A DNA stretch of 64,000 bases, taken from NCBI GenBank assembly GCA_947063855.1, contig CAMSTW010000005.1, forward strand, positions 1-64,000, written 5' to 3'. The stretch comes from an uncultured Dorea sp. (GTDB lineage: Bacteria > Bacillota > Clostridia > Lachnospirales > Lachnospiraceae). The translations under genes and the position numbers were made by a program. The stretch's first letter is position 1, and each line of letters begins with the position of its first letter. The notes beneath the pieces were generated by a model. The model saw nothing but the letters and a program-made list of their open reading frames with translations, was not told where the DNA came from and ran no database searches. Shown one piece after another: positions 43,868 to 51,963 of the stretch.

Positions 43868-44218
43868 CTATAACTCCTCTATAATCTCCCCGGATATCCT
43901 TCGGATACTGCGGAGCAGTTCGCCCGCATTCTCTTCATTATAATCATCCAGAAGCCTGTCTATACTCTCTACCTTCTCCTTTACCGCCAGAAATCTCTCG
44001 ATCAGATGAAGCTTCTCCTCATATCCCTTAAGCGTCTGGCTGCAGCGCCTGACCAGATCGTGAACTCCCTGACGGCTGATCCCTGCCTCTTCGGCAATCT
44101 CGCCAAGGGACAAGTCCTCTGTTATGAATCGTCCATAGATCTCCTTCTGATGTTCTGTCAGCAATTCACCGTAAAAGTCGAACAATAATGTCTGTTCCAG
44201 AATCTCATCCACTTCCAT
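43868..44218 (-). CDS. ylxM: YlxM / UPF0122 DNA-binding-like protein
   Basis: 116 residues from ATG 44216-44218; a sigma-4-like helix-turn-helix (LSLGEIAEEAGISRQGVHDLVRRC) follows the family lead LLFDFYGELLTEHQKEIYG. Found just ahead of ffh in Firmicutes; thought to assist the SRP pathway. The frame is open to 44293, but the consensus promoter at 44229-44257 places the transcript start near 44222, so only starts at 44218 or later are possible. ATG 44218 would be almost leaderless; GTG 44212 after AGGTGAT is the alternative. Confidence 0.88.
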   Translation of the reverse strand: MEVDEILEQTLLFDFYGELLTEHQKEIYGRFITEDLSLGEIAEEAGISRQGVHDLVRRCSQTLKGYEEKLHLIERFLAVKEKVESIDRLLDDYNEENAGELLRSIRRISGEIIEEL

Positions 44219-44228
44219 CACCTGTGCT

Positions 44229-44257
44229 ATCATACACCAAACAAAAGGAGGTGTCAA
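44229..44257 (-). promoter_or_regulatory. Promoter of the ylxM-ffh operon
   Basis: Minus-strand TTGACA (44252-44257), 17-base spacer, TATGAT (44229-44234). The -35 box lies inside the distal arm of the pepP terminator hairpin. Confidence 0.7.
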
Positions 44258-44275
44258 GTCTTTTTTCTTGACACC
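44250..44275 (-). terminator. Terminator of the aminopeptidase P gene
   Basis: Perfect 9-bp stem GGTGTCAAG / CTTGACACC (44250-44258, 44267-44275) with an 8-base loop, followed on the minus strand by TCCTTTTGTTT. It starts 26 bases after the pepP stop codon. Confidence 0.7.
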
Positions 44276-44301
44276 CTTCATGTTCTCTCTCATAGGATAT
44301 C

Positions 44302-46092
44302 CTAAATCGCCCGTGTATACTTTTGAAGCCAGGCTTTCTCATCATCATCCAGATACGGCGCAAGCTTCTCATAGACCTTTTTATGGTAATCATTCAGCTG
44401 AAGCCTCGTCTCTTCCGGCAGCATCTCCGCCTTGACTGCATCCAGATCCATCGGAATAAACGTAAGCGGTTCAAAATACATGAACTGGCCGTACTCATTT
44501 GCATTTCCTTTTCGCACAAGGATCTCATTCTCCAGACGGACTCCGTGCGAACCCTCGATATAGATTCCCGGCTCGTTGGTAAGAATCATACCTTCTTCCA
44601 GAACTGCCGCGTCGCCCGGGCGAAAACGCCATCCAAATCCCGCCGGCGGCTCATGAATGCTAAGCAGATACCCCATACCATGCCCGGTTCCGCATTTGAA
44701 ATCAAGATCTCTGTCCCAGAGAGGCTTTCTGGCCATCATATCAAGGTTAAGCCCGGTACATCCGTGTAAAAATCTGGCGTTCGCAAGTCCCATATGTCCC
44801 ATGACCACCAGGGTAAAATGCTCCTTCATGACGTCTGGAATCTCTCCTAACGCATAGGTCCTCGTAATATCCGTAGAACCCTCATAAAAGCCCGCCCCCG
44901 TATCCGTCAGGAATACACTGCCTTCTTTAAGCTCCACATCCGTATCCGGCGTGGAGGTATAATGCATCAGCGCTGCATGTCCGCCATAAGCCGCAATCGG
45001 CTCAAAGCTCGGACGGATAAAATTACCCATCTCCATGCGGAACTCATTTAATTTCTCTGAAGCGCTCATCTCCGTGATCCGGATCTTTCCTACGTTCTCT
45101 TTCAGCCATTTCATGAATCTTACGTGAGCTACGCTGTCCTTAATCTGCGCTTTGCGCATATTCTCAATCTCTACCGGATTCTTAACTGACTTGAACAGAA
45201 CCTCCGGATTCACTTTTTCCACTTTCTTTACGCCGTCCGGAAGATTCCTGGCAAGCGCATAGTTAAGCCTTGCCGGATCGATCAGTACAGCTTCCTTCCG
45301 TTCGACTGTCTTCACATACTCATAGATCTCGTTATATGGATGCAGCATCACGCCGTCCCCGGCGAACCGTGCTTTCATACCGTCATCCAGCTTCTCCTCG
45401 TCGATAAAGAGATGCGTCTGTTCCATCGTAATGACCGCGTATGAGAGCACCAGCGGAAAGAACTCGATATCGTTGCCCCGCATATTCAGCATCCAGCATA
45501 TATCATCCAGCGTAGTCAGGATATGTACAGTTGCGCCGTTCTCTTTCATATACTTCCGGATTCGGGCAAGCTTTTTGGCCGCTGTCTCTCCTGCATACTT
45601 CTCATCCAGAAGCCACGCCGCCTCCCTGGAAAGCGCCGGTCTCTCCCCCCAGATCTCTCCGATCAGGTCATACTCATAGATAACCCTTCCCTGCTTCTTT
45701 CCTGCAATCTTCTCATAACGGTTCCCTGCACTCATAGACACCGTGCGTCCGTCGAACCCGATACTGCCGCCATCTTTCAGTGTCTGTTCCAGATACTCCT
45801 CAATCGTAGGAACTCCGGGTTCACTTATCTTCATCATATCGACGGTCGTTCCCAGAAGCTGCCTTTCGGCCTGTATGAAATACCTGCCGTCCACCCACAG
45901 CTTCGCCTCATCGGCTGTAATCACCGCCGTTCCCGCGGAGCCCGAGAAATTCGTGATGTACTTTCTCGCCTTAAAATACTCGCCCACATATTCTGTCTGG
46001 TGGAAATCAGCGGTCGGAACGATGTAGATGTCAATCCCCTTTTCCTGCATCTTCCTGCGCAGATTCCCAAGCCTTTCCTGTATCATGTTCAT
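44302..46092 (-). CDS. Aminopeptidase P family metallopeptidase (M24B)
   Basis: 596 residues, the long form. Two creatinase-like N-terminal domains (VPTADFHQTEYVGEYFKARK, then LTTLDDICWMLNMRGNDIEF) precede a pita-bread M24 domain. Metal ligands are visible in LTDTGAGFYEGSTDITRTY (two Asp), GTGHGMGYLLSIHEPP (His), LTNEPGIYIEG (Glu) and VRLENEILV (Glu). It removes the N-terminal residue before proline; cytosolic. Its terminator overlaps the ylxM promoter. Confidence 0.95.
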   Translation of the reverse strand: MNMIQERLGNLRRKMQEKGIDIYIVPTADFHQTEYVGEYFKARKYITNFSGSAGTAVITADEAKLWVDGRYFIQAERQLLGTTVDMMKISEPGVPTIEEYLEQTLKDGGSIGFDGRTVSMSAGNRYEKIAGKKQGRVIYEYDLIGEIWGERPALSREAAWLLDEKYAGETAAKKLARIRKYMKENGATVHILTTLDDICWMLNMRGNDIEFFPLVLSYAVITMEQTHLFIDEEKLDDGMKARFAGDGVMLHPYNEIYEYVKTVERKEAVLIDPARLNYALARNLPDGVKKVEKVNPEVLFKSVKNPVEIENMRKAQIKDSVAHVRFMKWLKENVGKIRITEMSASEKLNEFRMEMGNFIRPSFEPIAAYGGHAALMHYTSTPDTDVELKEGSVFLTDTGAGFYEGSTDITRTYALGEIPDVMKEHFTLVVMGHMGLANARFLHGCTGLNLDMMARKPLWDRDLDFKCGTGHGMGYLLSIHEPPAGFGWRFRPGDAAVLEEGMILTNEPGIYIEGSHGVRLENEILVRKGNANEYGQFMYFEPLTFIPMDLDAVKAEMLPEETRLQLNDYHKKVYEKLAPYLDDDEKAWLQKYTRAI

Positions 46093-46143
46093 TATGAATA
46101 ACCTCCCTTTATCGTATTTGCGTCCTCTGATGCTGTTATTTGT

Positions 46144-47016
46144 TCATTCCTTCTGATTCCTGCCCCACTCTTCAGCAAAAGCCAGGAACTTTAACGCTGC
46201 CGGAGAAAGCTTCATATCTGGCAGCCACGCCGCGCCAAGCACGCGGGAATAATGCTCGCCGAAAGACCGCGCACAGACGTCAAACGGAGCATTCTTTAAG
46301 AGAAGCCTTGGCAGAATCGTGATCCCAAAGCCCTTCTCAACCATCTTAAGCGCGGCAAAATCCTCCATGATCTGATAACGGATCCTGGGACAGATACCGT
46401 TCATCTCGAAGATCTTTCCGGTCTCATAATCCAGACGGTCGCAGGTCAGTATAAAATCTTCCTGATCCACATCCGAAAGCGACACGGTCTCCTGCCCGGA
46501 CAGCGGATGTCCTTTCGGCGTTACCAGCATAAGCTCGTCCTCCCAAAGCGGGATGAAGGGATACTCAGGAACCGAATAACGTGAGACAAAGATACAGTCA
46601 AGCTCATTGCACCCAAGCTTCTCGATAAGCGGCCCAAACCCTTCTATACACAGTTCAAACGTAATCTTGGGGTATGCCTTTGCAAACTCCTTTAGTATGT
46701 CCGGCAGCCAGTGATAAGAAATACTCTGGATCGACCCGATACGGATATATCCGCTGTCAAGACTGTTTAAGTCGGCGGCAATCTGCCGTATCCTCTTCTC
46801 TTCGCGGCAGATGATTTCCAGAGACCCTGCAATCTCTTCCGTATAAGGCAGAAGCGAAACGCCGCTCTTTGTGCGCTTAAACAGCGTAAGCCCCAGTTCC
46901 TTCTCAAAATTCTTGATCAGCAGGCTGACCGCCGGCTGCGTGTAGTTGTATTTAGCCGCTGTCCTGGATATACTGCCCGTCCTGCATACATCCAGTATGA
47001 TCTCGTATTTATTCAT
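46144..47016 (-). CDS. LysR-family transcriptional regulator
   Basis: 290 residues from ATG 47014-47016 (AAAGGA upstream; the frame is open to 47037). N-terminal helix-turn-helix VCRTGSISRTAAKYNYTQPAVSLLIKNFEKELG (positions ~9-41, read in parts), with effector domain from residue ~90 (GYIRIGSIQSISYHWLPDIL). It is divergent from the IlvD/Edd-like and OCD-family genes, the classic arrangement in which a LysR protein regulates its neighbours. The inducer is unknown. Confidence 0.93.
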   Translation of the reverse strand: MNKYEIILDVCRTGSISRTAAKYNYTQPAVSLLIKNFEKELGLTLFKRTKSGVSLLPYTEEIAGSLEIICREEKRIRQIAADLNSLDSGYIRIGSIQSISYHWLPDILKEFAKAYPKITFELCIEGFGPLIEKLGCNELDCIFVSRYSVPEYPFIPLWEDELMLVTPKGHPLSGQETVSLSDVDQEDFILTCDRLDYETGKIFEMNGICPRIRYQIMEDFAALKMVEKGFGITILPRLLLKNAPFDVCARSFGEHYSRVLGAAWLPDMKLSPAALKFLAFAEEWGRNQKE

Positions 47017-47073
47017 GTTTTTTGTCCTTTTTTGCAACTAATTGGAGTTTTCATCCATTGTCTTTCGCTTCAT

Positions 47074-47086
47074 GGTATAGTATACC
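47074..47086. promoter_or_regulatory. Palindrome GGTATAGTATACC in the LysR intergenic region
   Basis: Perfect 13-base palindrome 57 bases upstream of the LysR start; it also contains TATACT, a possible -10 of the LysR promoter on the minus strand. Dyads of this kind are candidate LysR binding or autorepression sites. The remaining ~200 bases up to 47282 are AT-rich with no clear promoter for the plus-strand genes. Confidence 0.4.
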
Positions 47087-47282
47087 GAATCGTGTCCGGT
47101 TTGGGAATATCGAATCCTCAAAAATCTTGTCCGGCCATCCCTGATCAAAGATACCGGCAACGATATAAGCAAAATTTATAGAACCGATAAATAATCTTAA
47201 GTTTATCTTCCGGCGATTTTCATTTATTATTATCATAAGCGGCAAAGCAGTGTCAAGATAATTTTTTAAAAAGGAGGCATAT

Positions 47283-48953
47283 ATGAGCACAGAATTTTGG
47301 AACGGCGCCGAGGCGGCGCACCGGCGCGTGATGATGAAGGCTGCAGGATATTCGGACAAGGACATCCGCCAGAAGCCTCACATCGGCGTGCCTAACTCTT
47401 ACATGGCAGGCTCGCCGGGCTCCGCGCATCTTCGCCAGATTGCCGAAGCGGTGAAGGAAGGTATCTGGGCGGCGGGCGGCGTCCCCGTGGAATTCGGGAT
47501 TCCCGCCACCTGTGGGAATATCGCCAACGGCGCCGAGGAACTGAAATATGAGCAGGTAGGCAGGGACATTGTCGCCATGTCGGTGGAATTCGTCACAAGG
47601 GTACACAACTTCGACGGCCTTGTGATGGTGGCATCCTGCGACAATATCATCGCCGGATGCTATCTGGCGGCGATGCGGCTTGACCTTCCGTCCATGGTCG
47701 TGACGGGCGGATCCATGCAGCCCGGCCAGTACTGCGGCAAAACCGTCGTAGAGGCAGACCTTGATACGGCGCGCTTCTCCGGCGCCTCGGAGGAAGAATT
47801 AACAGGCCTTGAAGACAGCGTGTGCCCCTCTTTCGGCGCATGTCCGTCTATGGGAACCGCGAACACCATGCAGATGCTGGGCGAGGTCCTGAACCTGGTG
47901 CTTCCCGGCACCTCCACCACCCCCGCGTCCGACAACACCAAGCTTAGAAAGGCACGGGAGGCCGGAGCCTATGCAGTTGAACTTGTGAAGTCAGGGAGAA
48001 GGCCTTCACAGCTGATCACCAGAGAGGTGCTGATGAACGCCGTGATGTTCGACATGGCGGTCGCCGGTTCCACCAACGCGGTGCTGCACCTGCTCTCTTA
48101 CGCCTACGAATTGGGAATCCCCATGTCCCTGGCTGATTTTGAGACCTACGCCGGGCAGATTCCCTGTATCAACGCGGTCGTTCCAAGCGGCCCCTATACC
48201 GTCGTTGATTTCCACTATGCAGGCGGCGTCATGAACGTCATGAAGCAGTTAGAGAGCCGTCTCTTCACCGATGTCCCGGATATGTACGGAACCACCTGGA
48301 AGGAGATGCTCTCAAAAATAACCCCTCAGGAGAATAAGGTCATCCACTCTCTTTCACGCCCGTTATTCAATGAACCCGGCCTTAAGATATTACGTGGAAA
48401 TCTGTCGCCGAACGGCGCCATCGTCCGCCCCACAGCCGTATATGATGAGGTCAAGTACCTCAAGGGCAGGGCGAAAGTATTCGACGGAGACAGACCGGCG
48501 TTCGACGCCATACAGGCAGGACAGATCGTTCCGGGAGATATCATCGTCATCCGCTACGAAGGATGCAAGGGCGCGCCCGGCATGAAGGAGCTGATGCTCA
48601 GTATCGACGCCCTGATTGGGAAAGGGCTGCATAAGAGCGTGGGACTGATCTCTGACGCCAGATTCTCCGGATTCAATTACGGCGCCATCGTAGGGCACGT
48701 ATCCCCGGAAGCCTACGACGGGGGACTGATTGCCCTGGTAGAGAACGGAGACGAGATCGTGATGGATATAAACGGCGGTAAGCTCTCTCTTCTGGTGCCG
48801 GAGGACGAGATTGCAAGAAGAAGAGCGGCGTGGGTACGCCCGCCGTTAAAGGAAGCGAAAGGATGCCTGAATATCTATGCACAGATGTGCCGTCCGGCAG
48901 AAGAAGGCGGTGCGATGCAGCCCTGGGATCTGGACGCACATTTCAACCGGTAA
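47283..48953 (+). CDS. IlvD/Edd family dehydratase (sugar-acid or dihydroxy-acid type)
   Basis: 556 residues. Family motifs: NSYMAGSPGSAHLRQIAEAV, FGIPATCGNIANG, ASCDNIIAGCYLAAMRLDLP (cluster Cys; the usual CDK is CDN), GACPSMGTANTMQML (second cluster Cys), and C-terminal VGLISDARFSGFNYGAIVGHVSPEA. These enzymes use a [2Fe-2S] or [4Fe-4S] cluster to dehydrate 2,3-dihydroxy acids to 2-keto acids. It is divergent enough from true IlvD that a catabolic substrate (pentonate- or hexonate-like, or another hydroxy acid) is likely. AAAAAGGAGGC precedes the ATG. Paired with the OCD-family gene 61 bases downstream. Confidence 0.87.
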   Translation: MSTEFWNGAEAAHRRVMMKAAGYSDKDIRQKPHIGVPNSYMAGSPGSAHLRQIAEAVKEGIWAAGGVPVEFGIPATCGNIANGAEELKYEQVGRDIVAMSVEFVTRVHNFDGLVMVASCDNIIAGCYLAAMRLDLPSMVVTGGSMQPGQYCGKTVVEADLDTARFSGASEEELTGLEDSVCPSFGACPSMGTANTMQMLGEVLNLVLPGTSTTPASDNTKLRKAREAGAYAVELVKSGRRPSQLITREVLMNAVMFDMAVAGSTNAVLHLLSYAYELGIPMSLADFETYAGQIPCINAVVPSGPYTVVDFHYAGGVMNVMKQLESRLFTDVPDMYGTTWKEMLSKITPQENKVIHSLSRPLFNEPGLKILRGNLSPNGAIVRPTAVYDEVKYLKGRAKVFDGDRPAFDAIQAGQIVPGDIIVIRYEGCKGAPGMKELMLSIDALIGKGLHKSVGLISDARFSGFNYGAIVGHVSPEAYDGGLIALVENGDEIVMDINGGKLSLLVPEDEIARRRAAWVRPPLKEAKGCLNIYAQMCRPAEEGGAMQPWDLDAHFNR

Positions 48954-48979
48954 TCATTAACCAGCCAATATAAAGATAA

Positions 48980-48999
48980 ATGTACTCCCGGGAGTACAT
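48980..48999. promoter_or_regulatory. Perfect 20-bp palindrome between the two catabolic genes
   Basis: ATGTACTCCC followed by its exact reverse complement, ending 16 bases before the OCD gene start and just upstream of its AGGAGG. Could be an operator or an mRNA hairpin setting the ratio of the two proteins. Without a T-tract it is not a terminator. Confidence 0.5.
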
Positions 49000-49014
49000 A
49001 TTAGGAGGAAAAAT

Positions 49015-50004
49015 ATGCTGCTTTTATCAAGAGAAGATATCAAAAAGGTTTTTTCTATTAAAGATGCTATCGAGGCAGACAAGCAGGCGTTTGTACTTGC
49101 AGCGGAAAATAAATGTGATATGCCGCTTCGTACCAACATTCAGGCGCCCAGGTACGACGGCTGTTTCCTTTTCATGCCCGCTTACATAGAAGAGATGGAT
49201 ACCGCGTCCCTTAAGACGGTCAATATCTTCCCCCATAACATCGACAACGGACTGCCAACGTCACCTGCACAGGTGCTTCTGATCGACGGAAAGACGGGAA
49301 TCGTGACGGCTGTCTTAGACGGCACCTATGTGACGCAGCTTCGGACAGGCGCCTCTTCCGGCGCGGCGTTCGACATGCTTGCTAAAAAGGACTGCCAAAT
49401 CGGCGCATTGATCGGCACCGGCGGACAGGCCGCCACACAGTTAGAGGCCATGATCGCTGTGCGCAGATTAGAGGAAGTGCGGGTATACGACCTGAATTAC
49501 GAACGGACAGCCAGCTTCGCGGCGCGCATGCAGGAAGAATTAGGATCCTACGGCACGAAGATCACCGCGGTAAGATCATCGGACGAAGCCATAGACGACG
49601 CAGATCTTCTGATTACAGTTACCCCTTCTTCCAGGCCTGTCTTTGACGGGACAAAGATCAAAAAAGGGTGTACCATCAGCTGCGTAGGCGCATACCAGCA
49701 CCATATGCAGGAGATGGACCCGGCGGTACTGCCCAGAGCTTCCAAGATCTATTTTGACTTGCAGGAGGCTGTTCTCTCCGAATCCGGAGATATCCTTCTG
49801 CCCCTTGAGGAAGGTATCATCACAGAAGATGACTTTACCGGTAATATCGGGGATGTCATCAAGGGAACCCTGACAGGCAGGGAACATGATGATGAGATCA
49901 TCATATACGAGACGGTCGGCGTTGGAGCACAGGATCTTGTGACTGCGAAGCTCATCTACGAGAAAGCACAAAAAGCCGGCGTCGGTATGCAGTGGGGAGC
50001 ATAA
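49015..50004 (+). CDS. Ornithine cyclodeaminase / mu-crystallin family enzyme
   Basis: 329 residues. N-terminal LLLSREDIKKVFSIKDAIEA with MPLRTNIQAP; the Rossmann domain has ALIGTGGQAATQLEAM (NAD(P) loop) and DDADLLITVTPSSRPVFDG. Members include ornithine cyclodeaminase, alanine dehydrogenase and ketimine or imino-acid reductases; the exact reaction cannot be read from sequence. Next to a dehydratase that yields a 2-keto acid, an NAD(P)H-dependent reductive amination or imine reduction is an attractive inference. Confidence 0.87.
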   Translation: MLLLSREDIKKVFSIKDAIEADKQAFVLAAENKCDMPLRTNIQAPRYDGCFLFMPAYIEEMDTASLKTVNIFPHNIDNGLPTSPAQVLLIDGKTGIVTAVLDGTYVTQLRTGASSGAAFDMLAKKDCQIGALIGTGGQAATQLEAMIAVRRLEEVRVYDLNYERTASFAARMQEELGSYGTKITAVRSSDEAIDDADLLITVTPSSRPVFDGTKIKKGCTISCVGAYQHHMQEMDPAVLPRASKIYFDLQEAVLSESGDILLPLEEGIITEDDFTGNIGDVIKGTLTGREHDDEIIIYETVGVGAQDLVTAKLIYEKAQKAGVGMQWGA

Positions 50005-50011
50005 AAACACC

Positions 50012-50038
50012 GAGGCTGTTGCAAAATGTAACAGCCTC
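50012..50038 (+). terminator. Terminator of the dehydratase-OCD operon
   Basis: Perfect 9-bp stem GAGGCTGTT / AACAGCCTC with a 9-base loop, 8 bases after the stop codon, followed by TTACTT. Confidence 0.65.
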
Positions 50039-50069
50039 TTACTTCGTACTCCTGCCGTCCAGTTTGTTG

Positions 50070-50954
50070 TCAGGACAGCAGCCGGTCAATCCGGATACAC
50101 CCCCACCCCTGACTCTGTTCCACAGGCTTACGCTCGCTGGTCTCCCGGAACTTAAGCTTCAGCTTGACATTCTCCGCCTCCGGATATTTGGACAGGAATA
50201 AAGCCGCCGCGCCCGAGACGACCGGAGTCGCCATAGACGTGCCGCTCTTTCGGATATACGGACTCTTATTCATCGGATATCGGCTGTTGCAGGACAGAAT
50301 CTGGTAACCCGGAGCAACCAGCTCCGGCTTCACGATGCACTGGTCCGTAGGGCCGCTTCCCGAACATCTATTCTTCATTCCCGGCTCTTCAAGAGCCCCC
50401 ACCGTGATCACCTTCCGGCTGTTTCCGGGAACTGCGATGCTGTCCTCTCCCGGGCCGTAATTCCCCGCTGATACCACGACTACAATCCCCCGGTTCCACA
50501 GTTCTTCCACCGCCTGTATGAGACATTCTTCCTTCCCCCGCTCCAGATCCTGCCTCGCTCCCACCGATATGTTCACAATACGGATTCCGTATCTCCGGTG
50601 GTTCTTCTGAAGCCACCAGATTCCGTCCATAATCTGTTCCACGCTTCCCTCGCCCTTCGCGTCCAGGACCTTGATGACCACAAGCTGCGCTTCCGGAGCA
50701 ATCCCTTTGAATCTTCCCCGCGACATCCTCCCGTCTCCGGCAATGATGCCGCCCACATGGGTTCCGTGTCCGCTGTCGTCATACAGGCCCTGACGGTGAT
50801 TGACACAATCCCGGAACATGACCACCCTTCCCTGAAGATCCGGATGCGCTGCGATTCCCGTGTCCAGAACAGCCACATTCACGCCCTGGCCCCTGATATT
50901 TCCCTGTACCGTATCCCCGCACCAGTAATGAATCTGTTGTTTTACTTTATTCAT
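50070..50954 (-). CDS. Subtilisin-like serine protease (S8), no signal peptide
   Basis: 294 residues. The catalytic triad is intact: Asp31 in VAVLDTGIAAHPDL, His63 in DDSGHGTHVGGIIAG and Ser240 in SGTSMATPVVSGAA, with the oxyanion Asn in VVSAGNYGPGED. There is no signal peptide or clear propeptide, so it resembles intracellular subtilases. An AT-rich hairpin (50955-50975) abuts the ATG and no good ribosome site is seen, suggesting low or conditional translation. Confidence 0.92.
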   Translation of the reverse strand: MNKVKQQIHYWCGDTVQGNIRGQGVNVAVLDTGIAAHPDLQGRVVMFRDCVNHRQGLYDDSGHGTHVGGIIAGDGRMSRGRFKGIAPEAQLVVIKVLDAKGEGSVEQIMDGIWWLQKNHRRYGIRIVNISVGARQDLERGKEECLIQAVEELWNRGIVVVVSAGNYGPGEDSIAVPGNSRKVITVGALEEPGMKNRCSGSGPTDQCIVKPELVAPGYQILSCNSRYPMNKSPYIRKSGTSMATPVVSGAAALFLSKYPEAENVKLKLKFRETSERKPVEQSQGWGCIRIDRLLS

Positions 50955-50975
50955 GGTAAAAAAACCTTTTTTACC
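50955..50975 (-). promoter_or_regulatory. Hairpin directly at the subtilase start codon
   Basis: Arms GGTAAAAAA and TTTTTTACC (9 bp, 3-base loop) end exactly one base before the ATG on the minus strand. The only ribosome-site-like bases (AAAAAGG) lie inside the hairpin. Confidence 0.5.
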
Positions 50976-51014
50976 AGAATATTCTGTTCGCAGCGGATTT
51001 GTGCCTTTGGCTGT

Positions 51015-51851
51015 TTATTCCTCTATGATTCCGCAGGCGAAGCCAAACCACTCCTCATGGTCAACCGCCATTTGCTGAAGTGTCGTCATCCGGGGAAGAA
51101 CTCTGCGTTCTCCATCTTCAAAGAGATTCTCCATCGCCTGCCTGGAATCCTTACAGGAACCTATAATCTTAAACCGCTCTGCAAACTGTCTGATTCTGGA
51201 CGTACTGTCAAGACGCTTAGTCATCGGCGGGTATAACAGCCAGCTTCCGCACAGAAAAGCCCGAAAGCGTATATCGGGATCGTATGTCCGGAAAAAATCC
51301 CAAGCCTTTTGCAGCGATTGCCCGACTGCCTGATACTCAAGGCCGGCTCCATGCTGGATATGGAAGTTGATCACCGGAGCTCCATTTGGCAAAGCCCTCT
51401 TTTGTTCCTCCTGGAATGTCATATAGGGTTCCCCTATCGTCTCTTCATCCAGATAAATCATTTCGAATGGCTGGAACTGTAATACTCCGATCTTAAAAAT
51501 CTTAACGTTCATGATATGCCGGAACCAGATTACATCCTCTCTGCTGATGCCAACGTCTCCCGTTCTCCTGTAATATAAACCCGCGCGAAGCGAAACATCC
51601 CGGAATGTATCGAAAATAATGCAATCCGGAACGCCTTTCTCTTTATAATCACTGTATTTTGACAGAAGAAGATAGGTTACAACCGTAAGCCTTGTAAGCG
51701 GCCGCCGGTTACATAACTCAAACTGAAATTCTTCTCCCGAATACGCGTTTTCTGCAATCTCTTCGAGTTCAGGATCTGTAAGCCTGTTCCGGATCATCTG
51801 TTCTGTCTCGTCCGGATACCCTAACTCAGAAAAAAGCTTGTCTATGTGCAT
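51015..51851 (-). CDS. Acyltransferase-domain protein (NAT_N / GNAT_C type)
   Basis: 278 residues, soluble. The C-terminal half resembles the GNAT-like C-terminal domain (GNAT_C): VINFHIQHGAGLEYQAVGQS, LQKAWDFFRTYDPDIRFRAF and LCGSWLLYPPMTKRL; the N-terminal half (LFSELGYPDETEQMI, then FDTFRDVSLRAG) fits the accompanying NAT_N domain. The substrate is unknown. AAAGGAGAAGGG precedes the ATG. It lies between the subtilase and the second AAA-ATPase gene on the same strand, but a hairpin separates it from the latter. Confidence 0.75.
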   Translation of the reverse strand: MHIDKLFSELGYPDETEQMIRNRLTDPELEEIAENAYSGEEFQFELCNRRPLTRLTVVTYLLLSKYSDYKEKGVPDCIIFDTFRDVSLRAGLYYRRTGDVGISREDVIWFRHIMNVKIFKIGVLQFQPFEMIYLDEETIGEPYMTFQEEQKRALPNGAPVINFHIQHGAGLEYQAVGQSLQKAWDFFRTYDPDIRFRAFLCGSWLLYPPMTKRLDSTSRIRQFAERFKIIGSCKDSRQAMENLFEDGERRVLPRMTTLQQMAVDHEEWFGFACGIIEE

Positions 51852-51893
51852 TCCCTTCTCCTTTATCTGTTGTCCGTCTTTTCTGATATGCTA

Positions 51894-51936
51894 GTACAGC
51901 ATTGCATAATTAACAGTGAATAATGCAACGCTGTAC
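51894..51936. repeat. 14-bp inverted repeat behind the second AAA-ATPase gene
   Basis: Arms 51894-51907 and 51923-51936 match at 13 of 14 bases (GTACAGCATTGCAT type) around a 15-base AT-rich loop. No T-tract on either strand, so it is not a standard terminator. It could be a small palindromic repeat. Confidence 0.5.
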
Positions 51937-51963
51937 CAGTGTTCTGTCTCAAGTTCAGATTAA

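Noticed and set aside
42501-44300. 4.5S SRP RNA gene next to ffh
   Set aside because: No GGAAGCAG-type SRP RNA apical loop found in the gaps around ffh.
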